Below the pieces are notes generated by a model. It was not told the DNA's origin, did not search any database, and saw only the letters and a program-made list of their open reading frames with translations. Below, in pieces: positions 24,618 through 32,530 of a DNA stretch of 40,517 nt. Made by a program: the position numbers and the translations under genes. Origin of the DNA: a virus; IMG/VR virus record IMGVR_UViG_3300042504_003359, positions 1-40,517 of that record, one strand, 5' to 3'. Position 1 is the first letter of the stretch. Each line of letters starts with the position of its first letter.

Positions 24618-25532
24618 TCAGACGTTCCATCCGCGGCTGTTGATGTAGGGGTTGTCGACGGTGGACTTGACGAAGTGATGGGGCACTCGGCTCTGCATCG
24701 CGGTCATGTTGTCTCCGATGGTCTTGAGGGCCTGGATGTACATGATGCGGAGGCGGTCCATATGAACCCCGGTGATCTTGCGGGCCGTGCCGACCTGCAT
24801 GGCGGCCCACACCGCGATCGCTTGCATGAGGGGCTGGGAGCCGACGGGGGCCACCTCGTAGAGGATGGAGCCGGTGGTGTTCTCGGTGAAGGGCGGGTCG
24901 ACGGTGATGACCCAGTTCGAACCGTCCTTGATGTGGGTCGCGATGAGCCTTTCTTCGACGGCGCCGGAGGCGGGGATGAGGCGGAGCACCTGGCCGGTGT
25001 AGGAGTTGGGCCGGCGGTCGAGGGCGCCGAGGGTGGGAGAGGCGGCGAGGGTGAAGGTTTCGAGGTCGACGGCGAGGGATCCGGTTCCGGTGTGGGGCAT
25101 CACGTCGCCGTTGGAGATGTACCAGACCTGGATGGACTCGGTGTTGGTGATGACGTTGCCGGTCCGGAGGGTGAGGGAGCCGGGGAACCCCTCCACCGAC
25201 CAGTTCTTGCCGCGGTAGTCCATGCGATCGCGGGGCAGAAGGTCCTGCAGGACTTCGAGGTCGTCCTCGTTGAGCACGACGACGCGGAGGACTTCGTGGA
25301 CGCAAGGCGGCAGCTTGTAGGAGTTGACGTCGTCGGAGAGGGTGATGTCGAACTTGAGGAGGACCTGGGCCTGGCTGGTGTTGTTGATGCGGCTGACCAC
25401 GTCGACCATGGCTGGCGTGATGCAGTGCCTGACGATGTAGTCGTCCGAATACTTGGCGTCGACGTCCGGGTCGTCGAGGAGGAAACGGACCCGGGCCAAG
25501 ACAGTTCGGAGGAAGGAGTTGGTGGATTCCAT
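24618..25532 (-). CDS. Head-tail adaptor candidate
   Basis: 304 residues from ATG 25532 with AAAGG upstream. The N-terminal 60 residues are helical and the remainder is mixed, with a beta-rich middle and a helical C-terminal region (VWAAMQVGTARKITG within it). Its place after the capsid genes and before the large tail protein, and its size, fit adaptor proteins that sit under the portal (T7 gp11, P22 gp4). The evidence is positional and structural only; no signature motif was seen. Confidence 0.45.
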   Translation of the reverse strand: MESTNSFLRTVLARVRFLLDDPDVDAKYSDDYIVRHCITPAMVDVVSRINNTSQAQVLLKFDITLSDDVNSYKLPPCVHEVLRVVVLNEDDLEVLQDLLPRDRMDYRGKNWSVEGFPGSLTLRTGNVITNTESIQVWYISNGDVMPHTGTGSLAVDLETFTLAASPTLGALDRRPNSYTGQVLRLIPASGAVEERLIATHIKDGSNWVITVDPPFTENTTGSILYEVAPVGSQPLMQAIAVWAAMQVGTARKITGVHMDRLRIMYIQALKTIGDNMTAMQSRVPHHFVKSTVDNPYINSRGWNV

Positions 25533-25533
25533 G

Positions 25534-26067
25534 TCAGGCCTTTCGCATGAGCTCGTTGGTCAGCTCGACGGTGGACTCGGACGGCCGCTCTACAGGGTAG
25601 TACCCCTCCGCCATCTTCTTTGATTCACGGTCCAGGCCGAGAGACTTGAGCCGCTTGGAGGCTTCCTTGCGGATGTCGGCCCGCTCCTCCATCTGGGACC
25701 GCTTGAGGTTCGCGGCCGATCGGAGCCGCTCGCGTTGGACGCGGGAGATGTCGGGCGTGGGGGTCAGGCGGGCGGCGAGGACTTCGGGGTGCATGAGGTC
25801 CTCGGGCCACCCGAAGCCCTGGGGCTCGCACTCGAACCCCTCCAGCTCCTGGGCCACGGGCTTCACGGCTTCATGGGGCTCGTAGAGCCACTGGCACAGC
25901 ATGAAGCGGCGGGTGTGGCGGTGCCGGTAGACGAAGAGTTTGGGATCTTCCATCTTGCGGCGGAGCCACTCGAGCCACGGCCACACCGGCATGATCTCGT
26001 GGTCCTCGTTGATGACCAGGAACTCCTCGCACGAGGCCTCATACGGATCCCTCACAACCTGCACCAT
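25534..26067 (-). CDS. Hypothetical protein between head and adaptor genes
   Basis: 177 residues from ATG 26067, which has GGAG seven bases upstream. A longer frame from 26118 would run through the upstream terminator hairpin and is rejected. The first half has many aromatic and acidic residues (WPWLEWLRRK within it), and the second half is highly charged and helical (residues about 115-160). No family was recognised. Adjacent to the adaptor candidate, it may be a head-completion or accessory assembly protein. Confidence 0.55.
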   Translation of the reverse strand: MVQVVRDPYEASCEEFLVINEDHEIMPVWPWLEWLRRKMEDPKLFVYRHRHTRRFMLCQWLYEPHEAVKPVAQELEGFECEPQGFGWPEDLMHPEVLAARLTPTPDISRVQRERLRSAANLKRSQMEERADIRKEASKRLKSLGLDRESKKMAEGYYPVERPSESTVELTNELMRKA

Positions 26068-26081
26068 GATTTCACTCCAAG

Positions 26082-26108
26082 GAAAAGGGCCCCCTCTCGG
26101 AGGCCCTT
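26082..26108 (-). terminator. Rho-independent terminator after the small head protein gene
   Basis: On the minus strand AAGGGCC (26108-26102) pairs with GGCCCTT (26091-26085), with additional inner G-C pairs, and TTTTCC follows. It lies 31 bases after the stop at 26139 and 15 bases before the next start, so it may reduce read-through into the adaptor genes. Confidence 0.7.
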
Positions 26109-26138
26109 CACTATACACGACTCAACTGCACCCGGCGC

Positions 26139-26648
26139 TTACTTCTTCGTGTAGAAATACTTGGTCTTGTCGACCTTCGTGGTATCGCTGGTAATGTCCC
26201 GGCGATCAGGGGCCTTGCGGAGAGTGACGGTGATGTAGAGGTTGACGAGGCCGGTCGTGGCCTGCGCGTTGCTGACCGTCACCCCGAACACCGTGCCCGC
26301 GGCCAGATTGATCTGGGGGGCCGTGGAGAGGAACGGAACATCGTGAGGATCTTCCACACCGTCCACAAAGGCGGCGAGGTTGATGGTCTCCAGGGCGGTG
26401 ATGGCCGTGCCGGAGGCGATGGCCGTGCCGGGGGCCGCAACCTTGAAGGTCACTTCGGCGGCGTTCGTCGCCGCGGTGCCGACGCGGAGCGTGATCTTCT
26501 CGATGTCCATCGGCTGAGTGATCATGAAGTAGCCGTAGGACGTGTTCTGGACGAGGGTGGCTGCGGCGAACGGGCCGAGAGTGCGGGTTTCGAGGGCCCA
26601 ATCGTTGACGTCGCCCGTGTAAGGGGAAACGTGAGTAACCATTGCCAT
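26139..26648 (-). CDS. Beta-rich head protein (decoration candidate)
   Basis: 169 residues from ATG 26648 with AGGAG upstream. It is rich in Thr, Val and Ala with regular beta strands. It follows the major capsid gene and is bounded by hairpin terminators on both sides, so it is probably strongly and separately expressed. This is what is usually seen for capsid decoration proteins, although a head spike or fibre is also possible. No known decoration family was recognised. Confidence 0.5.
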   Translation of the reverse strand: MAMVTHVSPYTGDVNDWALETRTLGPFAAATLVQNTSYGYFMITQPMDIEKITLRVGTAATNAAEVTFKVAAPGTAIASGTAITALETINLAAFVDGVEDPHDVPFLSTAPQINLAAGTVFGVTVSNAQATTGLVNLYITVTLRKAPDRRDITSDTTKVDKTKYFYTKK

Positions 26649-26689
26649 GACGAAATCTCCTGTGAGGAGGGGTTTTTGGAAAGAGGAGT

Positions 26690-26725
26690 CCCCCCTCCCC
26701 CGAGGTCATTCGAAGGGGAGGGGGG
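26690..26725 (-). terminator. Very strong hairpin after the major capsid gene
   Basis: Eleven perfect pairs (CCCCCCTCCCC at 26690-26700 with GGGGAGGGGGG at 26715-26725) close a 14-base loop, 13 bases after the capsid stop codon. On the minus strand it is followed by GACTCCTCTTTCC, only a weak T run, so it may act as an mRNA 3'-end stabiliser as well as a terminator. Its arms resemble the dispersed AACCCCTCC motif, and a full copy lies at 26666-26674. Confidence 0.65.
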
Positions 26726-26738
26726 CCCTGGAGGGGAC

Positions 26739-28346
26739 TTAGACGTAAATGCGGTCTTCGGCGACGTTCGTGAGCTTGAGGCCGCAGACCTGCTCGGGGA
26801 CGAGCTGCATGCGGAGGTAGCCGGGGAGCTGGGAACCTTCGGTGACGAAGGTACGGTTGGCCTGGGTCATGAAGATCGGGATCTGGTTCGAGCCGTTGCC
26901 GGTGATCGCCGAGCCGACGAACCGGAAGGGGACCCAACCAGGGAGCTTCTCGTTCTTCTTGACGCCCTTGTGGTCGGGCGGCGAGTAGCGCTTCCAGTTG
27001 TTGCGGAACTTGTGGCCGTAGACGGTGCCGCTCTCGATGTAGTTGGAGGTCATGCCGCGGTACGAGCGGCCGTCCATCTGGATCTCGAAGTCACCGGCGG
27101 AGCCTTCGTTGTCGATCTTGGAGACGCGGCCGGTCCGGTCGTAGAACTGGCGGCCGATCTTCTGGGCCTCGTAGGCGAGCCAGACACCGTCGGAGGCGAC
27201 GAGGCCGTCGATGGTGTGGCCGTACTTGCCCTTGGCCGCGTGGAAGCGGCGGAGCACCTTGCGCATGTAGTGCTCGGTGAGCGGAGAGCCGGCGAGGCTG
27301 AGGGCCATGGACCGGAACTCGGGGTGGACGTTGACGTTGATGTTGCCGCTGTCGCCGCCCGCTTCGAAGCCGAGGAGGGTGTTGTCCGCGGACTGGGTCG
27401 TGCCGCTGCCGTCGCCCTTCTTCAGCCAAGAGTTGATGCCCGCGATGCCCGTGAAGTAGGCGCCGCCCGAGGCGCTGTAGGGGGTGGAAGCGGAGCCCTT
27501 GCTGGACGCCATGACGATGATGTCGTTGGCGGAGATCGCCGAGGTGAACACGTTGGTCGTGTCCAGGGTGGCGTTGTTGGCTTCCTTGAGCTTGACGGTG
27601 GCGTTGAGCTCGTCGATGGCGACCACGACGAAGGTCGAGTTGGTCGTGGAGCCGAGGACCACTCGCTGGGTCGTGCCGGCGGAGTTGTAGAACTGGACTC
27701 TCATGCCGATCATGAAACGATCGACGGCGTAGTTGGACTGCTGGAGGTAGATGACCAGCGTACGGTCGGAGTCCTCGAGACCCCAGCCGGTGTCCTTCGT
27801 GGCGCTGCCGATGTAGGAGAGGGCGTAGTAGGAGTTCTGCGAGACGTACCAGTAGTTGCACAGGGTCTGGCAGATGTGCTTGGCGAAGCCCTCGAGCTTG
27901 GGCGCGATGACCTGACCGATGAAGGCCTTGGTGGCCTCGGCCTGCTGCTCGGCGAGGGTGAGCATGAGGTTGGTGTGCATCGACCGCATCGGGATGGAGA
28001 GTCGGTAGGGCGTCTGGTTGGCGCCGAGGGTGGCGTCGGGGAAGACGTTGGAGAGACCCTGGAGGTGGATCTTCTCGCCGAGGGCGGTGTTCATCGGGTC
28101 GCCGTACAGGGTAAAGTCACCCTTGGGGCCGCCGGGCTCGATGACGCCCGTAAGACCCTGCATGAAGGTCTTCTTGATGAGCCAGTCGCGGCCGAACTCA
28201 TCGGCGCTGCCGACGTTCTCGTTGGACACGACCATGTCCTCCCAGACCTTGTCGCAGGAGGGCAGGAACATCTCGATCTTCTTGTTGATGACTTCTTCGA
28301 CTCGAACGCTCTGCGTCGAGAACAAAGAGCCGGTAGGAGCTGGCAT
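26739..28346 (-). CDS. Major capsid protein
   Basis: 535 residues from ATG 28346 with GAGG eight bases upstream. It directly follows the scaffold candidate in the classic portal-scaffold-capsid order. The sequence has an N-terminal helical part, mixed alpha-beta segments, and an extra Thr/Ser/Gly-rich region (residues about 220-320) that could be an inserted surface domain. The overall length and style fit the HK97-fold capsid proteins of P22-like podoviruses. The gene is flanked by a hairpin upstream (28363-28385) and a strong hairpin downstream, as expected for a highly expressed gene. Gene order gives most of the confidence. Confidence 0.75.
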   Translation of the reverse strand: MPAPTGSLFSTQSVRVEEVINKKIEMFLPSCDKVWEDMVVSNENVGSADEFGRDWLIKKTFMQGLTGVIEPGGPKGDFTLYGDPMNTALGEKIHLQGLSNVFPDATLGANQTPYRLSIPMRSMHTNLMLTLAEQQAEATKAFIGQVIAPKLEGFAKHICQTLCNYWYVSQNSYYALSYIGSATKDTGWGLEDSDRTLVIYLQQSNYAVDRFMIGMRVQFYNSAGTTQRVVLGSTTNSTFVVVAIDELNATVKLKEANNATLDTTNVFTSAISANDIIVMASSKGSASTPYSASGGAYFTGIAGINSWLKKGDGSGTTQSADNTLLGFEAGGDSGNINVNVHPEFRSMALSLAGSPLTEHYMRKVLRRFHAAKGKYGHTIDGLVASDGVWLAYEAQKIGRQFYDRTGRVSKIDNEGSAGDFEIQMDGRSYRGMTSNYIESGTVYGHKFRNNWKRYSPPDHKGVKKNEKLPGWVPFRFVGSAITGNGSNQIPIFMTQANRTFVTEGSQLPGYLRMQLVPEQVCGLKLTNVAEDRIYV

Positions 28347-28362
28347 GATTCACCTCGTTGGA

Positions 28363-28385
28363 GAATCGCCTTAGAGGGGCGATTC
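28363..28385 (-). promoter_or_regulatory. Inverted repeat over the scaffold stop, before the capsid start
   Basis: GAATCGCC at 28363-28370 pairs with GGCGATTC at 28378-28385, an eight-pair perfect stem with a seven-base loop. It covers the scaffold stop codon and ends 17 bases before the capsid ATG. It probably shapes mRNA processing, stability or coupling so that capsid is made in excess of scaffold. The structure is seen; the role is inferred. Confidence 0.5.
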
Positions 28386-29315
28386 GGTTCTTGTCCCACG
28401 CTCGGCGTCCACGGAAGCTCGGAGGAGGGTGTCAACTGCCCAGTCATGGGCCTCTTTGGACACCTCGTCCATCGACTTCCCCTTCTTCCAGACGGGAGCG
28501 GAGACGGGTTTGTTCTGGGAGACGTACGCCTGTTCATCCGTCAAGTCTTCGGTTCGCCCCAAGCGGGAGGGGTTCGGAACCAGGAGCTTGAACTTGCCGT
28601 ACACCGCGGACGCGGCCTTGGCGGCTTCCTCGTTGATCCACTCGTCCCGCCACGCCCCACCGCTCTGCAACCGACGCGCCCGGAGGCGATCGAGAGTTTC
28701 ACGGCGGACGTCGGAGAGAAGAGTCTCTCGGAGGTTGGCTGTTTCCGTTTCCCCTTGACCTTCTGAGTCCCGGGACTGCGAGATCGCCTTGTAAAGCTTA
28801 CCAAGATCCGTACGAGAGTCAAGAGTGCCGTTGAGGGCCTCCTTCATCTGACCCTCGAGACGGTTCCGGTCCTGGCGCCGGGTGGCCTCGCGGAGCTCCT
28901 CGAGACTGGCCCGCGTCTGCTGCACGAACTGGGCGGCCTCGCTCTCGTCCTCGTCGTCGTCCTGTGAACCCCTCCCTTTGGGTTCGGGGGTCTCGGGCGT
29001 TTCGCGGGTCGAGCGGATGTAGTCCTCGATCTCGGCGGAGGAGTAACCGGTGCGGGCCATGAGCCGGCGGACGGAAGCTTCGGAGGCGGAGGGGTCGGAG
29101 CCAGGGCGCAGGAGGGTGTTGACGTGACCGAGGTCCTCTTCGGCCGACTTGAGCTTGAGGCGGAGGGCCTCGGACTCGGTCGACTGCTTGAGAAGCTTGT
29201 CGTACTCGGCGCGGGAGAGGGGGATGGTGTCGGCAGGAGGTGTGGTAACCCCTCCCGTGGGGGTGGGGGTGCCGCCGGTTTCGGAATCAGGCGAACGGAG
29301 AAGAAGGTTGCGCAT
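28371..29315 (-). CDS. Scaffolding protein
   Basis: 314 residues from ATG 29315 with GGAG upstream, overlapping the portal gene's end by 29 bases. The protein is acidic and highly charged, mostly helical, with a Glu/Asp-rich centre (residues about 110-130) and long predicted coiled-coil stretches (35-75 and 130-215). This is the usual character of phage scaffolding proteins, which line the inside of the prohead and are lost before packaging. It sits exactly between portal and capsid. Motif copies at 28967 and 29247 are read in different frames. Confidence 0.7.
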   Translation of the reverse strand: MRNLLLRSPDSETGGTPTPTGGVTTPPADTIPLSRAEYDKLLKQSTESEALRLKLKSAEEDLGHVNTLLRPGSDPSASEASVRRLMARTGYSSAEIEDYIRSTRETPETPEPKGRGSQDDDEDESEAAQFVQQTRASLEELREATRRQDRNRLEGQMKEALNGTLDSRTDLGKLYKAISQSRDSEGQGETETANLRETLLSDVRRETLDRLRARRLQSGGAWRDEWINEEAAKAASAVYGKFKLLVPNPSRLGRTEDLTDEQAYVSQNKPVSAPVWKKGKSMDEVSKEAHDWAVDTLLRASVDAERGTRTESPL

Positions 29316-31344
29316 TGGGGGCTCCAGGGGATGCAGGCAGGCCGGGCATCATTCCCGGACCCATTCCGGGTTGAAGTGAGCCGGCGCCGATCTGCATCTG
29401 GGAAAGCATAGCCGCATCGTCGGGGTTCGGTACGGCGGATGGAAGGACCATGCCCATGAACTCGATGAGGGTGAGGCGGAACTTCCGCATGGCGTTGTGA
29501 ACCGAGGCGGAGGCGACCGACATGGCAGGGCCCGCGATGAAGGAGTTGAGCACGCGGAGAACGATGGAGGGGCGGGTGGTGTGGGGGCTGATGATCGCTT
29601 GGCCGGGGTTCTGGCCGTCGCCGTAGATGAGGAGGATGGTGCGGACTGCCATCTCGTAGGCGGCCTTGTCTTCGTCGACCCACATGGCGAAGTCGAGGTT
29701 CTCTTTAAGCGCAAAAAGGGTGAAGGCCTCGGGGTCCTGGTTGATGCCCTTGGCCCACAGGTCGATCGCTTCCTGTTTGCGGGCGACGATGGACTTGGGA
29801 ACGAGGGCCCGCACAGTGAAGTTGATGCGGGACAGGTTGGGGAGGGGGTTGTCGGTGAAGGAGACGGTGAGGGCCTCGGGGTCGATGACGGCGCCGGCGA
29901 GGTCGAGGGTGAGGGAGCCGACGGGCAGGGCGCGGCGGGACATGGTGAGATGGGAAGTGACGTTCTGGATGAGGGAGCGGTACATGTCGCCCCAGGCCCG
30001 CGAAACCCCTCCCGTTGGGGTGGTGAGCGTGCGCTGGATCTGTTCGTCGAGGAAGGCGAGACCGGAGGCGGAGTCAACTCGGCCCTTTTCCTGGATGAGA
30101 TCCTGGATGGGGTTGACGGCCTGCATGGCCTCGCGGGCGAACTGGGCCACGCGGCCGGGCATGTCACCGAGGTTGTGGGGCGTGATGACGAAGGGGTTGA
30201 ATCCTTCGGTCATGGCGTCGGGCTGCCAGAACATGGTGCGCAGGCCGCGGCCGACGTCGCGGAGGAGCTGGTTCTGGTTGATCTGGCCCTGGGGCAGGAC
30301 GAGGACGCCGTAACGGTCGAGGTCGTAGATGTTGTTGAAGAGGGCCTTGGTGAGTTTCTCGAGGTTGCGGTGGACGGAGAAGAGCATGTCGAACATGCCG
30401 GCGCCGTGGAAGGTGCCGTTGTTGAAGAAGCGGGCGTAGCCGATGGGGCAGTAGACCTCCTGGTTCTGGAGGAGGTCGTCCTGGAGGACCTCGTTGCCGC
30501 AGACGACGGCGTAGCGGCGGACGGTGTTGTTGACGCCGGTAAGCCAGAGCTCGCGGACCTTGGCGACACCGATGAACTCTTTCTCGCCGCCGGTGCGGTC
30601 GGCGCCGGCGGAGGGGCCGATGGAGCGGGTCGAGGTCCAGTAGACGATGTCGTTGTTGACGTTGCGGTCGGGCCAGGCTTCGCCCGGGTCGGCCTCGTAC
30701 CACTCCATCTGGTCGAGCTTGGAGTTGATGGCGCGGGTGCCGTAGATTTCGCGGAGCTTGTCGAGGGTGATCCAGCGTTGGCGGATCAGACCCATGGACT
30801 TGGTGTGGTCCTGGCCGGTGAGGGGGAAGGGGTAGATTTCGCGGGGGTGGATGACTTCGATGTCGGTGGTCAGGCCGATGGTGGGATGGTCGACGACGTG
30901 GCCGGTGATGCCCGCGAAACCGAGGCACGCGAACATGTAGCCGAAGTCGTCTTTGGCTTTGTCGACCATGTTCTCGGAGATGGTTGCGTCTCCGATGATC
31001 TGGGACGTGGCCTTCGATCTCATGCCGTCGAGTGAAGAGGACTGGGTCTCGGTACGGAGGCGGAGGTCCATGCCCGAGATGCGGCCCGCGACCTGGTTGA
31101 TGGCGAAGAGGAGGTCCTGGGACGTGTACTCCATGTTGCCCTCCTTGTCCAGGAGGTGCGGGGAGAGCTGGCCGGAGATGGGGTCGAAGACGTCGAAGCG
31201 CCGGTAGCCCTGGAGGTAGTACCAGGCGAGGAGCCACATGGTTCGCCGGTACATGTAGTGGGACTCGGCGATGTTGGCGTGCCGACGAACGACGTTAGCA
31301 AGTTCTCTTGCGTTGGTCGGAAGCGTGATGGTGTCGTTCGTCAT
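29287..31344 (-). CDS. Portal protein
   Basis: 685 residues from ATG 31344, overlapping the previous stop by four bases (ATGA) with AAGGA upstream. Length, mixed helical organisation, a long crown-like helical segment and a Met/Pro/Gly-rich C-terminal tail (residues about 645-685) fit the portal of podoviruses, the dodecameric ring through which DNA is packaged and ejected. The place between the terminase and scaffold genes supports this strongly. A motif copy at 30004 encodes TGGV inside a loop-like stretch (TPTGGVSRA). Confidence 0.8.
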   Translation of the reverse strand: MTNDTITLPTNARELANVVRRHANIAESHYMYRRTMWLLAWYYLQGYRRFDVFDPISGQLSPHLLDKEGNMEYTSQDLLFAINQVAGRISGMDLRLRTETQSSSLDGMRSKATSQIIGDATISENMVDKAKDDFGYMFACLGFAGITGHVVDHPTIGLTTDIEVIHPREIYPFPLTGQDHTKSMGLIRQRWITLDKLREIYGTRAINSKLDQMEWYEADPGEAWPDRNVNNDIVYWTSTRSIGPSAGADRTGGEKEFIGVAKVRELWLTGVNNTVRRYAVVCGNEVLQDDLLQNQEVYCPIGYARFFNNGTFHGAGMFDMLFSVHRNLEKLTKALFNNIYDLDRYGVLVLPQGQINQNQLLRDVGRGLRTMFWQPDAMTEGFNPFVITPHNLGDMPGRVAQFAREAMQAVNPIQDLIQEKGRVDSASGLAFLDEQIQRTLTTPTGGVSRAWGDMYRSLIQNVTSHLTMSRRALPVGSLTLDLAGAVIDPEALTVSFTDNPLPNLSRINFTVRALVPKSIVARKQEAIDLWAKGINQDPEAFTLFALKENLDFAMWVDEDKAAYEMAVRTILLIYGDGQNPGQAIISPHTTRPSIVLRVLNSFIAGPAMSVASASVHNAMRKFRLTLIEFMGMVLPSAVPNPDDAAMLSQMQIGAGSLQPGMGPGMMPGLPASPGAPNAQPSSPFA

Positions 31345-31655
31345 GAGGTGGTTCCTTCAGGGGGCTTGGTTCCTGAAGGATAGGTCTGGGCCGCGATGCC
31401 ACGGGGCTTGAAGCCTGCGGGTGCGCCGACAGCAGCCCGCAGGCGGGTGAGGTCGATGGGGGAGGGGGCCGCGGTGGCTGGGTTGAAGTCGACCGGGGGA
31501 GAGGGAGGGGTTTCGATTTCTTCTGCGAGAGGCTCTTCTTGAGCGGAGGCGTGGCGGGGACCCCTCCCGTAGTAACAGGAGAAGAGGCGGTCGGCGAGGA
31601 CCATGGGCAGCCAGACGCCGGAACCTTGGGGCGAGGGATTGGAGGAGGGGTTCAT
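31341..31655 (-). CDS. Small Pro-rich hypothetical protein
   Basis: 104 residues from ATG 31655 with AAGG upstream. It is Pro-, Ser- and Ala-rich with only one short hydrophobic segment (WLPMVLADRLF within it), so it is largely disordered. Its stop overlaps the portal start by four bases, implying coupled translation and a role in head assembly. Two exact motif copies fall in or next to it (31504, 31644). Confidence 0.5.
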   Translation of the reverse strand: MNPSSNPSPQGSGVWLPMVLADRLFSCYYGRGPRHASAQEEPLAEEIETPPSPPVDFNPATAAPSPIDLTRLRAAVGAPAGFKPRGIAAQTYPSGTKPPEGTTS

Positions 31656-31658
31656 GGT

Positions 31659-32522
31659 TTACCTTCGGAAGGAGCGGGTGACAAGGGACTTTAAGAAACG
31701 AGACACAAAGGAAGTGCCATCGGTGGCTGCGGTGAGGGTTTGGATCGCGGGGTTTTGGGCGACAGATGCCCGCATAACCCCTCCCCCCATTCTGAACAGG
31801 TCGCGGCGGCTGATGGGTTTCTGGAGAGTCGCTCTGAGGAGGAGGGGTTGCTGTCTCCTGAGCTCCTCGTTGCGAAGCGCACGCGCGTACTCGGTTTCCT
31901 TGAGCTTCTCGTGCATCGGACGGCCAACGAAAGTTTTGTTCTTTTCGAGGCTGTGCTTCACAACCTCGTCGGCGTCGCGTTCGGTTGAATCGCTGTTCCA
32001 GTAGTGCTCGGCGCCGTCAGCCATCGCGTCTACCTGCGCGTCTTCCAGGGTATATGGCTTGAAAAGGCCTTCCTTTGCTTCTTTGATGCGTTGGTCGCTG
32101 TAGCCCCTCAAATAGCCCTGTTTGCTTTGTGTATGTCGGTCTGCGAGGTTGAGGCTGCGGAGGATCCGCTCTGCTTCTACAGAACGTCCCTCTGTTGGGG
32201 CCGCGAGTTTCCTGAGTTTCAGAAGCTCGGCGATGGCGATGCGCTTTTTACCGGCCAAGGTTTTCTTGCGGATCTCTTTCGCGATTCCTAGTCGTTCAGT
32301 GAGTTTTTTGTCATATAGGTCTTCAAAGAAGAAGTCGTCGTTGAAGGAGACGGGATGGTAGTTGGGGGGGAGTGGGTGGGAGGTGTTGTCGAAGGGGTTT
32401 TGTTGGAATAGGTCTGGCATCGAAGCCTTAATGGCTTCGTGTTGGGCTTTGTCGGCGAGGTCATTAAGGATCTCCAACTCGGAGATGGTCATCCGATCGC
32501 GATGGGAGAGTGGGGATTCCAT
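31659..32522 (-). CDS. Hypothetical protein between terminase and portal
   Basis: 287 residues if read from ATG 32522; ATG 32492 is an alternative, and neither has a good ribosome binding site. The protein is highly charged and helical, with several Arg/Lys/Glu-rich stretches and a Met/Gly-rich insertion (FRMGGGVMRAS within it) generated by a motif copy at 31776. No domain was recognised. Its position suggests a packaging or head-assembly partner. Confidence 0.55.
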   Translation of the reverse strand: MESPLSHRDRMTISELEILNDLADKAQHEAIKASMPDLFQQNPFDNTSHPLPPNYHPVSFNDDFFFEDLYDKKLTERLGIAKEIRKKTLAGKKRIAIAELLKLRKLAAPTEGRSVEAERILRSLNLADRHTQSKQGYLRGYSDQRIKEAKEGLFKPYTLEDAQVDAMADGAEHYWNSDSTERDADEVVKHSLEKNKTFVGRPMHEKLKETEYARALRNEELRRQQPLLLRATLQKPISRRDLFRMGGGVMRASVAQNPAIQTLTAATDGTSFVSRFLKSLVTRSFRR

Positions 32523-32530
32523 GCGGAAGG

